Shown piece by piece: positions 43,278 through 51,541 of a stretch of 64,000 bases of DNA. Each line of letters begins with the position of its first letter. Within the stretch, counting starts at the first letter, position 1. The notes under the pieces were generated by a model. That model was not told the DNA's origin. It saw only the letters and a program-made list of their open reading frames with translations, and searched no databases. Origin of the DNA: CBDDFN01 sp965227065 (GTDB lineage: Bacteria > Pseudomonadota > Alphaproteobacteria > SPJN01). The stretch lies in the NCBI GenBank assembly GCA_965227065.1, contig CBDDFN010000010.1, positions 62,001 to 126,000 on the forward strand, in the 5' to 3' direction. The position numbers and the translations under genes were made by a program.

Positions 43278-43544
43278 TTAGGACGCAAGCGCTTTGACCC
43301 GCTTGTTCAGGCGCGAAATTTTGCGCGAGGCGGTGTTCTTGTGCAGAACGCCTTTGGACACGCCGCGCATGATTTCAGGCTGGGCGGCTTTCAGCGCATC
43401 TTGCGCCTTGCCGTGGTCACCCGCGGTGATGGCTTCTTCAACCGCACGCAAATAGGTGCGGATGCGCGAGCGGCGCGACTTGTTGATTTCAGTGCGCTTC
43501 GCAGCTTGGCGGACGCGCTTACGGGCCTGAGGCGAATTGGCCAT
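43278..43544 (-). CDS. rpsT: 30S ribosomal protein S20
   Basis: A basic, helical protein of 88 aa with the S20 signature: MANSPQARKRVRQAAKR at the N-terminus and GVLHKNTASRKISRLNKRV near the C-terminus. It binds 16S rRNA in the body of the small subunit. It is monocistronic: a 160-nt gap lies upstream and an intrinsic terminator downstream. Its position next to dnaA is typical of alphaproteobacteria. No promoter motif was recognised in 43545-43704. Confidence 0.97.
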   Translation of the reverse strand: MANSPQARKRVRQAAKRTEINKSRRSRIRTYLRAVEEAITAGDHGKAQDALKAAQPEIMRGVSKGVLHKNTASRKISRLNKRVKALAS

Positions 43545-43704
43545 GGCTTGTTATCCTCGTTTCGCGCGGGGCGTATCAACCTGACCCTTCAGGCAGACGC
43601 TCGATCCGCACATCCAATTAAAATGAGCGCGGCTTATAGAAAAGCCCAGCGCCTGCGTCAAGCGTGCAGACGCTCAAACCCCGCGGCGAATTCGCACAAT
43701 TGGC

Positions 43705-44481
43705 TTATTTGTTGGTGAATTGGGCTTCGCGCTTGTCGATAAAGGCGTCCATACCCTCTTTCTGGTCTTCCATGGCGAACATGGAATGGAACAGACGGCG
43801 CTCAAACCGCACCCCTTCGGCCAAAGTGGTCTCGTAAGAGCGGTTGACCGCTTCCTTACACATCATAGTGGCCGGTGTCGACAAAGCCGCAATTTTCTGG
43901 GCCGCCTTCATGGTCTCGTCCATCAGATCGGCGAGCGGGACGACGCGGCTGACCAGACCGCAGCGTTCGGCTTCCTCGGCATCCATCATCCGGCCGGTCA
44001 GGCACATATCCATGGCTTTGGACTTGCCCACAAACCGCGTCAGGCGCTGGGTTCCGCCGGAGCCGGGAATGACGCCCAGATTGATTTCAGGCTGGCCGAA
44101 TTTGGCATTGTCGGCGGCAATGATGAAATCGCACATCATGGCAAATTCACAGCCCCCGCCGAGCGCATAGCCCGCCACAGCCGCGATCACCACCTTGCGG
44201 GTGCGCGAAATCCGCTCCCAGGTCGCGGTGATAAAGTCTTCCTTGTAAACGTCCATATAGCTTTTGGGCTGCATCTCCTTGATGTCGGCCCCCGCTGCAA
44301 ACGCTTTTTCCGAACCCGTCAGAATGATCGCGCCGATTTCATCGTCAGCTTCAAAATCATCCAGTGCGCTGTTGAGCTCCCGCACCAGCTGATCACACAG
44401 CGCATTCAGCGCCTTGGGACGATTGAGCGTGATAATGCCGACGCCTGATTTGCGGTCGACCAGAATGGTTTCATAAGCCAT
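43705..44481 (-). CDS. Enoyl-CoA hydratase
   Basis: A crotonase-fold protein of 258 aa. AFAAGADIKEM (oxyanion hole) is near residue 60. GYALGGGCEFAMMCDFIIA carries the first catalytic glutamate region near 105, and GVIPGSGGTQRLTRFVG near 135 carries the second. It hydrates trans-2-enoyl-CoA in beta-oxidation. AAGGAAAAA precedes ATG 44481. The C-terminal helix ends EGMDAFIDKREAQF, standard for short-chain enoyl-CoA hydratases (EchA/PaaF type). Confidence 0.93.
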   Translation of the reverse strand: MAYETILVDRKSGVGIITLNRPKALNALCDQLVRELNSALDDFEADDEIGAIILTGSEKAFAAGADIKEMQPKSYMDVYKEDFITATWERISRTRKVVIAAVAGYALGGGCEFAMMCDFIIAADNAKFGQPEINLGVIPGSGGTQRLTRFVGKSKAMDMCLTGRMMDAEEAERCGLVSRVVPLADLMDETMKAAQKIAALSTPATMMCKEAVNRSYETTLAEGVRFERRLFHSMFAMEDQKEGMDAFIDKREAQFTNK

Positions 44482-44508
44482 GGCTTTTTCCTTTGATTTT
44501 GAAGTGAC

Positions 44509-44901
44509 TTAGTGAGGCTCGACCGCGACGGGAGCAAGCGAAATTTCAAGCCGGATCTGACCGGGATCAAAACCGCGGGTGACCGACAAGGTCAACAGCT
44601 CGCCATCGCGTGTGAAAGTGCCGGTTTCATCGCCTTGGACGGGCTGCCAGCCAAGCTGGGTGAGCGAGGCGGCATAAAGCGCTCGCACCTTATCAGCCTC
44701 ACCCTGGCCTGCGGCCACCGCCACCGCGATCCGTCCTTCGGGGCTGTCAAAGACAAGGGTTTCGTTGTGATCTTCGGTGAAGCCTTCCAGCAAGGGCAGG
44801 TCCGAAACGGAGGGAAAAAACCCGTTCTCCGCCCAGGCCGGCGCACATGTAACAAGCACCAGGACTGCAAGTGCTGCAAGCCGCTTTCCCAAAACCGCCA
44901 T
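44509..44901 (-). CDS. Exported protein of unknown function
   Basis: A protein of 130 aa with a signal peptide (residues 1-24, cut after AWA). The mature part is a small alpha/beta domain with no cysteines: LPLLEGFTEDHNETLVFDS, then an alanine-rich strand-helix and LTQLGWQPV. This resembles the small periplasmic domains found near translation or stress genes, but I cannot name the family. ATG 44901 is selected for GGGGG upstream. It lies between mutM and the enoyl-CoA hydratase on the same strand. Confidence 0.75.
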   Translation of the reverse strand: MAVLGKRLAALAVLVLVTCAPAWAENGFFPSVSDLPLLEGFTEDHNETLVFDSPEGRIAVAVAAGQGEADKVRALYAASLTQLGWQPVQGDETGTFTRDGELLTLSVTRGFDPGQIRLEISLAPVAVEPH

Positions 44902-44958
44902 CCCAACCCCCAAAGACCTGTCGTCAAACCGGCTTTCCAGATGCGGGCGGACCCTAAC

Positions 44959-45795
44959 TCAGCGCTGGCATTTGGGGCAATAGAAGCTTGAGCGGCCCGC
45001 CTGAACAATCCGCCGGATGGTGCCGGGACAGCCATCCCTCCGGCAGGCTTGCCCTTGCCGGTCATAGACTTGGAATGTGTGCTGGAAATAGCCGAGCGTT
45101 CCGTCGGCTTGCACATAATCGCGCAAGGTTGAACCGCCGCTTGCAATCGCATCGCGCAAAACCTGCTTGATCGCCGGGGTCAGCCGCTCAAGCCGGGCGG
45201 CCGACACGCTGCCGGCCTGCCGCTTGGGCGAAATCCCGGCCCGGAACAGCGCTTCGCACACATAGATATTGCCAAGCCCCCCGACGAGCGTTTGATCGAG
45301 CAAGGCGGCCTTCATCAGTGTTTTGCGGCCCTTGAGCCGGGCGCGCAGATAGTCAGCATGAAAGCCGTTTGACAGCGGATCAGGCCCGATTTTCGCCAGC
45401 AATGGATGGCTCATCGGGTTGTCTGCATCAGCAAAGGTCATCAGCCCAAAGCGGCGGGGGTCAGTAAAAATGATCCGCCCACCATCATCGAGGCCAAACT
45501 CGACATGATCATGGGCCGTGGCCTCCGGCAAGCCCGCGCCGGGCAGCACGACGGTCATCCGCCCCGACATGCCCAGATGGGCCACAAGCACAGGGCCACG
45601 ATCAAAATGAAACAGCAGATATTTCGCCACCCGCTCAATCGCCTCAACCCGCGCGCCGGTCAGCGCGGCGACAAAATCGGGCGGAAAAGGGATGCGCAGA
45701 TTGGGGCGGCGCTGCACCACCTCGGCCAAGGTGCGGCCCAGCATGGCCGGTTCCAGACCGCGCGCAACAGTTTCAACTTCGGGCAATTCAGGCAT
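44959..45795 (-). CDS. mutM: Formamidopyrimidine-DNA glycosylase
   Basis: A protein of 278 aa. MPELPEVETVARGL gives the catalytic N-terminal proline (after Met removal) and Glu3. The H2TH helix region has LLDQTLVGGLGNIYVCEALF, and the C-terminal zinc finger has CRRDGCPGTI with a distal CPKC. It excises 8-oxoguanine and other oxidised purines and nicks the abasic site. ATG 45795 is used; two codons further upstream also form an ATG. It is divergent from ubiE. Confidence 0.96.
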   Translation of the reverse strand: MPELPEVETVARGLEPAMLGRTLAEVVQRRPNLRIPFPPDFVAALTGARVEAIERVAKYLLFHFDRGPVLVAHLGMSGRMTVVLPGAGLPEATAHDHVEFGLDDGGRIIFTDPRRFGLMTFADADNPMSHPLLAKIGPDPLSNGFHADYLRARLKGRKTLMKAALLDQTLVGGLGNIYVCEALFRAGISPKRQAGSVSAARLERLTPAIKQVLRDAIASGGSTLRDYVQADGTLGYFQHTFQVYDRQGQACRRDGCPGTIRRIVQAGRSSFYCPKCQR

Positions 45796-45872
45796 GATCA
45801 CTTTCGGACAGGATGTCGCGAGAAAGCCGGGAGGATAGCGCGCGCAAATGCGCTGGGCTATGGTCCGTTTCC

Positions 45873-46643
45873 ATGAGCACCCAAGATTTGAAGGACACGG
45901 GCGAAGAGACGGTCTCGTTCGGCTTTCGCGATGTGTCCCGCGCAGAAAAACCCGGCCTGGTCAAAGGCGTCTTCCGGTCAGTCGCCGCGCGCTATGACCT
46001 GATGAACGATCTGTTGTCGCTGGGCGTGCACCGCGCCTGGAAAGACGCCACCGTAGACTGGCTCAACCCAAGGCCCGGTCAGCGCTTTGTCGATGTGGCC
46101 GGCGGCACCGGCGATCTTGCCTTCAAAATTGCCGAACGCACCGCCGACCGCGCCGAAATCACCGTCATTGATCTCACCCATGACATGGTGCGGGTAGGGC
46201 GGGAGCGCGCGCAGGCCAATGGTTTGAGCGACAGTGTGCGCTTTTCTGTCGGCGATGCACTCGCATTGCCTGCTCCGTCAGGCCATTTTGATGGCTATAC
46301 GATCGGCTTTGGCATTCGCAATGTGGCCGCCATCGAACAGGCGCTTGCCGAAGCCCACCGCGTGTTGCGGCCCGGCGGGCGGTTCCTGTGCCTTGAGTTT
46401 TCGCAAGTGCGGGTCCCGGTGCTTGAACAAATCTACAAGCAATGGTCCTTCCGCGTGATGCCCGAAATCGGCGCGCAAGTGGCGGGCGACCGGGAAAGTT
46501 ATCAATATCTGGTTGAAAGTATTGCACGTTTCCCCGCGCAGGAGGATTTCGCCCGGATGATCCGCGACGCAGGCTTTGCCCAGGTCAGCTACCGCAACCT
46601 GTCAGGCGGGATCGCCGCGCTTCATTCGGGATGGAAGATATGA
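45873..46643 (+). CDS. ubiE: Ubiquinone/menaquinone biosynthesis C-methyltransferase
   Basis: A class I SAM methyltransferase of 256 aa. VAARYDLMNDLLSLGVHRAWK, the SAM loop VDVAGGTGDLAFKIA, and YTIGFGIRNVA with LRPGGRFLCLEFS are UbiE signatures. It C-methylates the benzoquinol ring in ubiquinone synthesis. ATG 45873 is used; a TATGGT about 8 nt upstream hints at a nearly leaderless promoter, but no -35 was found. The stop overlaps the ubiB start in ATGA. Confidence 0.96.
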   Translation: MSTQDLKDTGEETVSFGFRDVSRAEKPGLVKGVFRSVAARYDLMNDLLSLGVHRAWKDATVDWLNPRPGQRFVDVAGGTGDLAFKIAERTADRAEITVIDLTHDMVRVGRERAQANGLSDSVRFSVGDALALPAPSGHFDGYTIGFGIRNVAAIEQALAEAHRVLRPGGRFLCLEFSQVRVPVLEQIYKQWSFRVMPEIGAQVAGDRESYQYLVESIARFPAQEDFARMIRDAGFAQVSYRNLSGGIAALHSGWKI

Positions 46644-48211
46644 GCGCGCTTGGCCATATGGGCCGTCTGATGAAGGCAGGCCGGACGCTGGCTAAACACA
46701 ATGCGCTCATCCCCGGCGAGCTGATGGCTGAAGCCCCGCCCCATGTCCGGGCCGGTCTCAAGCTGGCTGCGCTGGGCTCCGGCAAGCCGTCCGATCATCT
46801 GCGCCCCGGAGAGCGGCTGACCCACGCCCTGGAAGAGCTGGGCCCCAGCTTCATCAAGCTTGGGCAATTTCTCGCCACCCGGCCCGATGTCATCGGCCCT
46901 GAAGTCGCCCATGATCTGTCGCGCCTGCAAGACCGCATGGCCCCGTTTGAAAAAGAGCTGGCAGTCGCGGCGCTGGAAGAGGCGCTGGGCGGGCCGCTTG
47001 AGGCGGTGTTTGCAGAATTTGGCGCGGCTGTCGCAGCCGCCTCCATCGCCCAGGTCCACAAGGCCAGAACCAAGGAAGCCGACGGCACTGAGGGCAAGAC
47101 CGTGGCGGTTAAAGTGCTGCGTCCGAAGATCGAACAGACATTCCACAGCGAAATGGCAAGCTTTGCCTGGGCGGCCAAGCGGGCCGAGGCATGGATGCCG
47201 TCAATCCGGCGCATGCGGCCCAGCCAGATGGTCGGCACGCTGCGCCATTCGGTCGATCTTGAGCTTGATCTGCGCATGGAAGCCGCCGCGGCGTCTGAAT
47301 TTGCCGACCGCACCCGCAATGAAGACTTTGTCCGGGTTCCCGAAATTGACTGGGACCGCACCAGCCAGCGCGTGATGACGTCGGAATGGATTGACGGTGT
47401 GCCGCTGCATGATCGCGACGCGGTCCTGGCGGCGGGCCATGATCCCAAGAAACTCGCCGCCCATATTGCCGAACTGTTCCTGATCACCGCGCTGCGCGAC
47501 GGCTTTTTCCACGCCGACATGCATCAAGGCAATGTGTTTGTCGATGCCGACGGCAAGCTGGTGCTGATTGATTTCGGCATTATGGGCCGCCTCAACCGCG
47601 ACAATCGCCGCTATCTGGCCGAAATTCTCTATGGCGTGGTCGAGCGTGACTATGGCCGGGTTGCGGAGCTTCATTTTGAGGCCGGGCTGGTGCCGCCCCA
47701 TCACAATGTGGATGATTTCGCACTCGCCCTGCGCTCCATGGGTGAGCCGATTTTCGGCAAAAACGCATCGGCCATGCCGATGAGCCGGGTGCTCAAACGC
47801 CTGTTTGAAGTGACCGAACAGTTCGATATGGCTGCCCAGCCTGAACTGATGTTCCTGCAAAAAACCATGGTGGTGGTGGAAGGCGTGGCGCGCGATCTCG
47901 ATCCCGATTTTAATCTGTGGGAGGTCGGCCGCCCGATCCTGCGCGATTTCGTGGAAAGCATGATCGGCCCTGAAGCGCGCATCCGCGATGCCGCCGAAGG
48001 ATTTGCCGCGCTCGGCCGGCTTTTGCCCGAATTGCCGCGTCTGGTGGACCGAATGGAGGCACAAGCCATCGCGGTGCAACGGACAGCTCCGGGAATTGTC
48101 CCGTCCAATCCGCAAGACTGGCAGGCTGAACCCCGGCGTATGGGCCTTGTTCTGCCAATGGCGGCAGGCGCAGGGATTGCCGTGCTGCTTTATTTCCTGC
48201 TGGGCGCCTGA
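46640..48211 (+). CDS. ubiB: Ubiquinone biosynthesis kinase-like protein UbiB (ABC1/ADCK family)
   Basis: A protein of 523 aa. The KxGQ motif lies in LGPSFIKLGQFLATRPD. The atypical kinase core has the A-rich loop AAVAAASIAQVHKA, catalytic ADMHQGNVFV and DFGIMGRLN. A C-terminal TM helix (PMAAGAGIAVLLYFLLG) anchors it in the membrane. It supports extraction of ubiquinone intermediates from the membrane by ATP hydrolysis. ATG 46640 overlaps ubiE by 4 nt; ATG 46631 is an in-frame alternative. Confidence 0.94.
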   Translation: MSALGHMGRLMKAGRTLAKHNALIPGELMAEAPPHVRAGLKLAALGSGKPSDHLRPGERLTHALEELGPSFIKLGQFLATRPDVIGPEVAHDLSRLQDRMAPFEKELAVAALEEALGGPLEAVFAEFGAAVAAASIAQVHKARTKEADGTEGKTVAVKVLRPKIEQTFHSEMASFAWAAKRAEAWMPSIRRMRPSQMVGTLRHSVDLELDLRMEAAAASEFADRTRNEDFVRVPEIDWDRTSQRVMTSEWIDGVPLHDRDAVLAAGHDPKKLAAHIAELFLITALRDGFFHADMHQGNVFVDADGKLVLIDFGIMGRLNRDNRRYLAEILYGVVERDYGRVAELHFEAGLVPPHHNVDDFALALRSMGEPIFGKNASAMPMSRVLKRLFEVTEQFDMAAQPELMFLQKTMVVVEGVARDLDPDFNLWEVGRPILRDFVESMIGPEARIRDAAEGFAALGRLLPELPRLVDRMEAQAIAVQRTAPGIVPSNPQDWQAEPRRMGLVLPMAAGAGIAVLLYFLLGA

Positions 48212-48220
48212 CCATTCCGC

Positions 48221-48323
48221 GTCATTCCGGGGCTCCGCGGGGCGGAGAACCCGGAATCTGACACCTCTTAATGCCGTGCCAAAATCAGATCCCGGATCCC
48301 GGCTTTGCCGGTTCCGGGATGAC
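48221..48323. repeat. Palindromic intergenic repeat, about 103-bp copy
   Basis: It begins GTCATTCCGGGG and ends TTCCGGGATGAC. Two hairpins are embedded: CCGGGG..CCCGG with flanking GTCA/TGAC, and ATCCCGGAT..CCGGGAT. The copy at 62274-62376 has exactly the same length (103 bp) and shares the outer motifs. It lies in the 213-nt gap between ubiB and coaBC. Confidence 0.75.
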
Positions 48324-48424
48324 GGCGTGTTGGAACCGTCATTTTTCACCTGACGAACCGCACATTTCACGATATACCGCGCTAACGGTGTAAAATTTCG
48401 GCATTCCGAACAAGAGTAGGCGAG

Positions 48425-49039
48425 ATGGATTCTATTTTGCGCGGCCGCAAAATCCTGCTGATTATTTCCGGCGGGATCGCGGCGTATAAAGTGCTCGACC
48501 TGATCCGGCGCCTGCGCGAGCAGGGCTGCGGCGTCACCGCGGTCATGACGCGCGCGGCGGAAGAATTTGTGACGCCGATGTCAGTGGCCGCGCTGACCGG
48601 CACCAAGGTCTATCAAGACCTGTTTTCGCTCACCGATGAGGCCGAGATGGGCCATATTGAGCTCAGCCGGTCCGCCGATCTTCTGGTGGTCGCCCCGGCA
48701 AGCGCCGACATCATGGCGCGGATGGCGCATGGGATGGCCAATGATCTGGCCACCACCACCTTGCTCGCCACCGACACGCCCGTCTTACTCGCGCCCGCCA
48801 TGAATGTCCGCATGTGGAGCCACCCGGCCACCCAGCGCAATATTGCAACCCTGAAAGGCGACGGCATGCGCTTTGTCGGCCCCAATGCCGGCGCGATGGC
48901 GTGTGGCGAATTTGGACCCGGCCGCATGGCCGAGCCCCAGGAAATTCTGACGGCGATTGAAGCTAATTTTCAATCGCGCACCGGCTTCACCCCGCTTGCG
49001 GGCACCCGCGCGCTGGTGACCTCAGGCCCCCACCCATGA
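48425..49039 (+). CDS. coaBC: Phosphopantothenoylcysteine decarboxylase part of CoaBC (frameshifted)
   Basis: The first 204 residues of CoaBC: a flavodoxin-like decarboxylase domain with LIISGGIAAYK near the N-terminus, the active-site histidine in GHIELSRSADLLVVAPASAD, PAMNVRMWSHPA and the substrate-recognition flap GPNAGAMACGEFGPGRM. The frame closes at TGA 49037-49039, just after ALVTSG, where the synthetase domain should begin. One extra C in the 49027-49031 run explains the break. The region is otherwise intact, so sequencing error, recent mutation or frameshifting are all possible. Confidence 0.9.
   Translation: MDSILRGRKILLIISGGIAAYKVLDLIRRLREQGCGVTAVMTRAAEEFVTPMSVAALTGTKVYQDLFSLTDEAEMGHIELSRSADLLVVAPASADIMARMAHGMANDLATTTLLATDTPVLLAPAMNVRMWSHPATQRNIATLKGDGMRFVGPNAGAMACGEFGPGRMAEPQEILTAIEANFQSRTGFTPLAGTRALVTSGPHP
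49027..49031 (+). other. coaBC: Frameshift site in coaBC (C5 homopolymer)
   Basis: Reading GGC with four rather than five C would give the family sequence TSGPTHEPIDPVRYIANRSS without interruption. With five C the frame ends after seven codons. The downstream frame from 49029 reads PTHEPIDPVRYIANRSSG, confirming that the loss of frame is one base. Confidence 0.9.
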
Positions 49040-49052
49040 GCCGATCGACCCG

Positions 49053-49649
49053 GTGCGCTACATCGCCAACCGCTCATCAGGCAAGCAAGGCCATGCCATT
49101 GCCGGGGCGCTCGCCCGGCTTGGCGCCCATGTCACGCTGGTCTCAGGCCCGGTGCATGAGCCCGATCCGCATGGGGTGACCATGGTGAAGGTCGAAACGG
49201 CCAAGCAGATGCTGGAGGCAAGCCTGAAGGTTTTGCCGTGCGACATTGCCGTGTGCGCGGCTGCTGTGGCCGACTGGCATGTCGCTGAAACCGGCTCAAA
49301 GATCAAAAAGGACGGGTCGGGCAAACCGCCCGCACTGTCCCTTTCGGAAAATCCCGACATTTTACACACGCTGTCAAACCGCGACGGCGACCGTCCCGCG
49401 CTGGTGGTGGGCTTTGCCGCCGAAACCGACAAGGTGATCGAGCACGCCACCGACAAGCGCAAGCGCAAGGGCTGTGACTGGATTGTCGCCAATGATGTCT
49501 CGCCCGGCACCGGCATTATGGGCGGCGACATGAACCGCATTCATCTGATCACCGACGGCGCGCGCGAGGATTGGGAGCCGATGGCGAAAACCGAGGTTGC
49601 CGCCGCGCTTGCCCTGAGGATCGCCAAACAGTTCGAGGCCAAATCATGA
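49053..49649 (+). CDS. coaBC: Phosphopantothenate-cysteine ligase part of CoaBC (frameshifted)
   Basis: 198 residues covering the CoaB synthetase domain: RYIANRSSGKQGHAIAGAL, KVETAKQMLEA, AAAVADWHV, KDGSGKPPALSLSENPDIL and VGFAAETD. CoaB couples CTP hydrolysis to joining cysteine and 4'-phosphopantothenate in CoA synthesis. The GTG at 49053 is an internal valine codon, not a natural start; homologous sequence continues upstream in this frame to 49029. The stop overlaps the dut ATG (ATGA). Together with the upstream part this is one interrupted gene. Confidence 0.9.
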   Translation: MRYIANRSSGKQGHAIAGALARLGAHVTLVSGPVHEPDPHGVTMVKVETAKQMLEASLKVLPCDIAVCAAAVADWHVAETGSKIKKDGSGKPPALSLSENPDILHTLSNRDGDRPALVVGFAAETDKVIEHATDKRKRKGCDWIVANDVSPGTGIMGGDMNRIHLITDGAREDWEPMAKTEVAAALALRIAKQFEAKS

Positions 49650-50104
49650 CCGCACAGATCGACATCCCCTTTGTCTGGGAACCCCATGGCGAGGGGCTTG
49701 AGGCACCGTCTTATGAAACCTCCGGCTCGGCGGGCATGGACATCCGTGCGGCTGTGGAGGAGCCCGTGACCCTGATGCCGGGCAAACGCGCCCTTGTGCC
49801 TTCGGGCTTCCGCATGGCGCTGCCGCAAGGCTATGAGGCGCAGATCCGCCCCCGGTCGGGTCTTGCCATCAAGCAGGGCATCACCTGTCTCAATACGCCG
49901 GGCACCATTGATGCTGATTATCGCGGCGAGGTGAAAATCATTCTGATCAATCTGGGGGACGAGCCCGTCGAAATCACGCGCGGCATGCGTATTGCGCAAA
50001 TGGTCATCGCGCCGGTGACCCAGGGGCTGTTTGCGCCCGCCCAAAGCCTTGATGAAACCGAACGCGGCGCCGGCGGTTTCGGCTCCACCGGAACGGGAGG
50101 CTGA
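49646..50104 (+). CDS. dut: Deoxyuridine 5'-triphosphate nucleotidohydrolase (dUTPase)
   Basis: A trimeric-type dUTPase of 152 aa with all five motifs: SAGMDIRAA, RPRSGLAIKQGI, GTIDADYRGEVKIILIN, RGMRIAQMVIAP and the C-terminal ERGAGGFGSTG P-loop-like arm. It hydrolyses dUTP to dUMP, keeping uracil out of DNA. The start at 49646 overlaps the CoaB stop by 4 nt. The Rrf2 regulator follows 2 nt later, so coaBC-dut-rrf2-cysK-moeB may be one transcript. Confidence 0.96.
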   Translation: MTAQIDIPFVWEPHGEGLEAPSYETSGSAGMDIRAAVEEPVTLMPGKRALVPSGFRMALPQGYEAQIRPRSGLAIKQGITCLNTPGTIDADYRGEVKIILINLGDEPVEITRGMRIAQMVIAPVTQGLFAPAQSLDETERGAGGFGSTGTGG

Positions 50105-50106
50105 TC

Positions 50107-50559
50107 ATGTTCAAACTGTCAAAGAAAATGCTCTATGCGCTCGAAGCGGTCTGTGACATTGCCTATAACGCCCGGCCCGAGCCGGTGCAGTCCAAGGAAA
50201 TTACCCGCCGTCAGGGCATTCCGCAGCGCTATCTGGAACAGGTCATGCAGCAATTGGTGCGGGCGGGCGTGCTGAAAGGCGTGCGCGGCCCCAAAGGCGG
50301 TTACCGGCTGGCGCGCGAACGCCGCCGCATCACGGTGGGCGAGATCGTCCGCATTGTCGGCGCACTGGAAGCCAATGACGAGGTTCCGCTCGATGGCGGC
50401 TCGGACTTGAGCGAAAAAGTCGTCCGGCCATTGTGGCAGGAGCTGCAGGCTGAAATGATGGAGCGGCTAGACCATATCACGGTGCAGGATTTGTGCGACC
50501 GGGCGCGCGAGGGCCAGATCGTGTCCGAAGCCGAACGCAACAGCGATTTCATTATCTGA
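50107..50559 (+). CDS. Rrf2-family transcriptional regulator
   Basis: A protein of 150 aa with an N-terminal winged helix (LSKKMLYALEAVCDIAYN, then QRYLEQVMQQLVRAGVLKGVRGPKGGYRLA). The three clustered cysteines that bind Fe-S in IscR, NsrR and RirA are absent; only two scattered cysteines occur. It therefore resembles CymR-like Rrf2 proteins, which sense sulfur status with CysK. It lies 22 nt upstream of cysK on the same strand, so control of cysteine synthesis is a reasonable inference. Confidence 0.87.
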   Translation: MFKLSKKMLYALEAVCDIAYNARPEPVQSKEITRRQGIPQRYLEQVMQQLVRAGVLKGVRGPKGGYRLARERRRITVGEIVRIVGALEANDEVPLDGGSDLSEKVVRPLWQELQAEMMERLDHITVQDLCDRAREGQIVSEAERNSDFII

Positions 50560-50581
50560 CCAAATAAACAGGGACTGACAG

Positions 50582-51541
50582 ATGAGCACCGACACCCCCA
50601 CCCGCGGCAAGGTCTTTGACTGCATCACCGAGACCATCGGCAACACACCTTTGGTGCGCCTCAAACGCCTGCCCGGCGAAGACGGGGTGAAGGCCGACAT
50701 TCTCGCCAAACTTGAATTTTTCAACCCGCTATCGTCGGTCAAGGACCGCATCGGGGTTGCGATGATCGAGGCGCTGGAAGCGGGCGGCAAGCTTGCGCCC
50801 GGCGGCACCATTGTTGAGCCGACATCGGGCAATACCGGCATTGCGCTGGCTTTCGTGGCGGCCGCCAAAGGCTATCGGCTGATCCTGTGCATGCCTGAAA
50901 GCATGTCGCTTGAGCGGCGCAAAATGCTGTATCTACTGGGTGCCGAGCTTGAACTCACCCCCGCCGAGCTTGGCATGAAAGGCGCGATTGCCCGCGCCGA
51001 TCAGCTGGTTGCCGAGATTGACGGCGCGGTCATGCCCCAACAGTTCAACAATCCCGCCAACCCCGCCATTCACCGCCGCACAACGGCTGAAGAAATCTGG
51101 CGCGACACAGACGGCGCGGTGGATGTGGTGATTTCCGGCGTCGGCACCGGGGGTACATTTTCCGGCGTCGGCTCGGTGTTGAAAGAGCGCAAGCCGTCGC
51201 TGAAAATGATCGCGGTCGAGCCTGAAGACAGCCCGATCCTGTCGGGCGGCCAACCCGGCCCGCACAAAATCCAGGGCATTGGCGCGGGCTTTGTGCCGGG
51301 CAATATGGACATGAACCTGCTTGATGAGGTGATCACCATCGGCAATGAGACCGCCTTTGAAACCGCGCGGCGGCTGGCCTCAACCGAAGGCATTACCGGC
51401 GGCATTTCATCGGGCGCAGCCATTGCGGCCGCCCTGGAAATCGGCGCGCGTCCCGATATGGACGGCAAGACCATTGTGGCGGTGCTGCCCTCCTTTGCCG
51501 AACGCTACCTGTCCACCGCCCTGTTTGACGGGATTGGATGA
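50582..51541 (+). CDS. cysK: Cysteine synthase A (O-acetylserine sulfhydrylase)
   Basis: A fold-II PLP enzyme of 319 aa. Lys54 in NPLSSVKDRIG forms the Schiff base. TSGNTGIALAFVA binds substrate and GVGTGGTFSGVGSVL holds the PLP phosphate. GGISSGAAIAAAL near 278 is conserved. It makes cysteine from O-acetylserine and sulfide. It ends in an ATGA overlap with the moeB-like gene. A cystathionine beta-synthase role is less likely given the length and motifs. Confidence 0.94.
   Translation: MSTDTPTRGKVFDCITETIGNTPLVRLKRLPGEDGVKADILAKLEFFNPLSSVKDRIGVAMIEALEAGGKLAPGGTIVEPTSGNTGIALAFVAAAKGYRLILCMPESMSLERRKMLYLLGAELELTPAELGMKGAIARADQLVAEIDGAVMPQQFNNPANPAIHRRTTAEEIWRDTDGAVDVVISGVGTGGTFSGVGSVLKERKPSLKMIAVEPEDSPILSGGQPGPHKIQGIGAGFVPGNMDMNLLDEVITIGNETAFETARRLASTEGITGGISSGAAIAAALEIGARPDMDGKTIVAVLPSFAERYLSTALFDGIG

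Noticed and set aside
49036..49060. ATG at 49036 overlapping the CoaC stop (ATGA) as start of CoaB
   Set aside because: That ATG reads in the wrong frame for CoaB and its translation is unrelated; the CoaB frame is open further upstream, which points to a frameshift instead.
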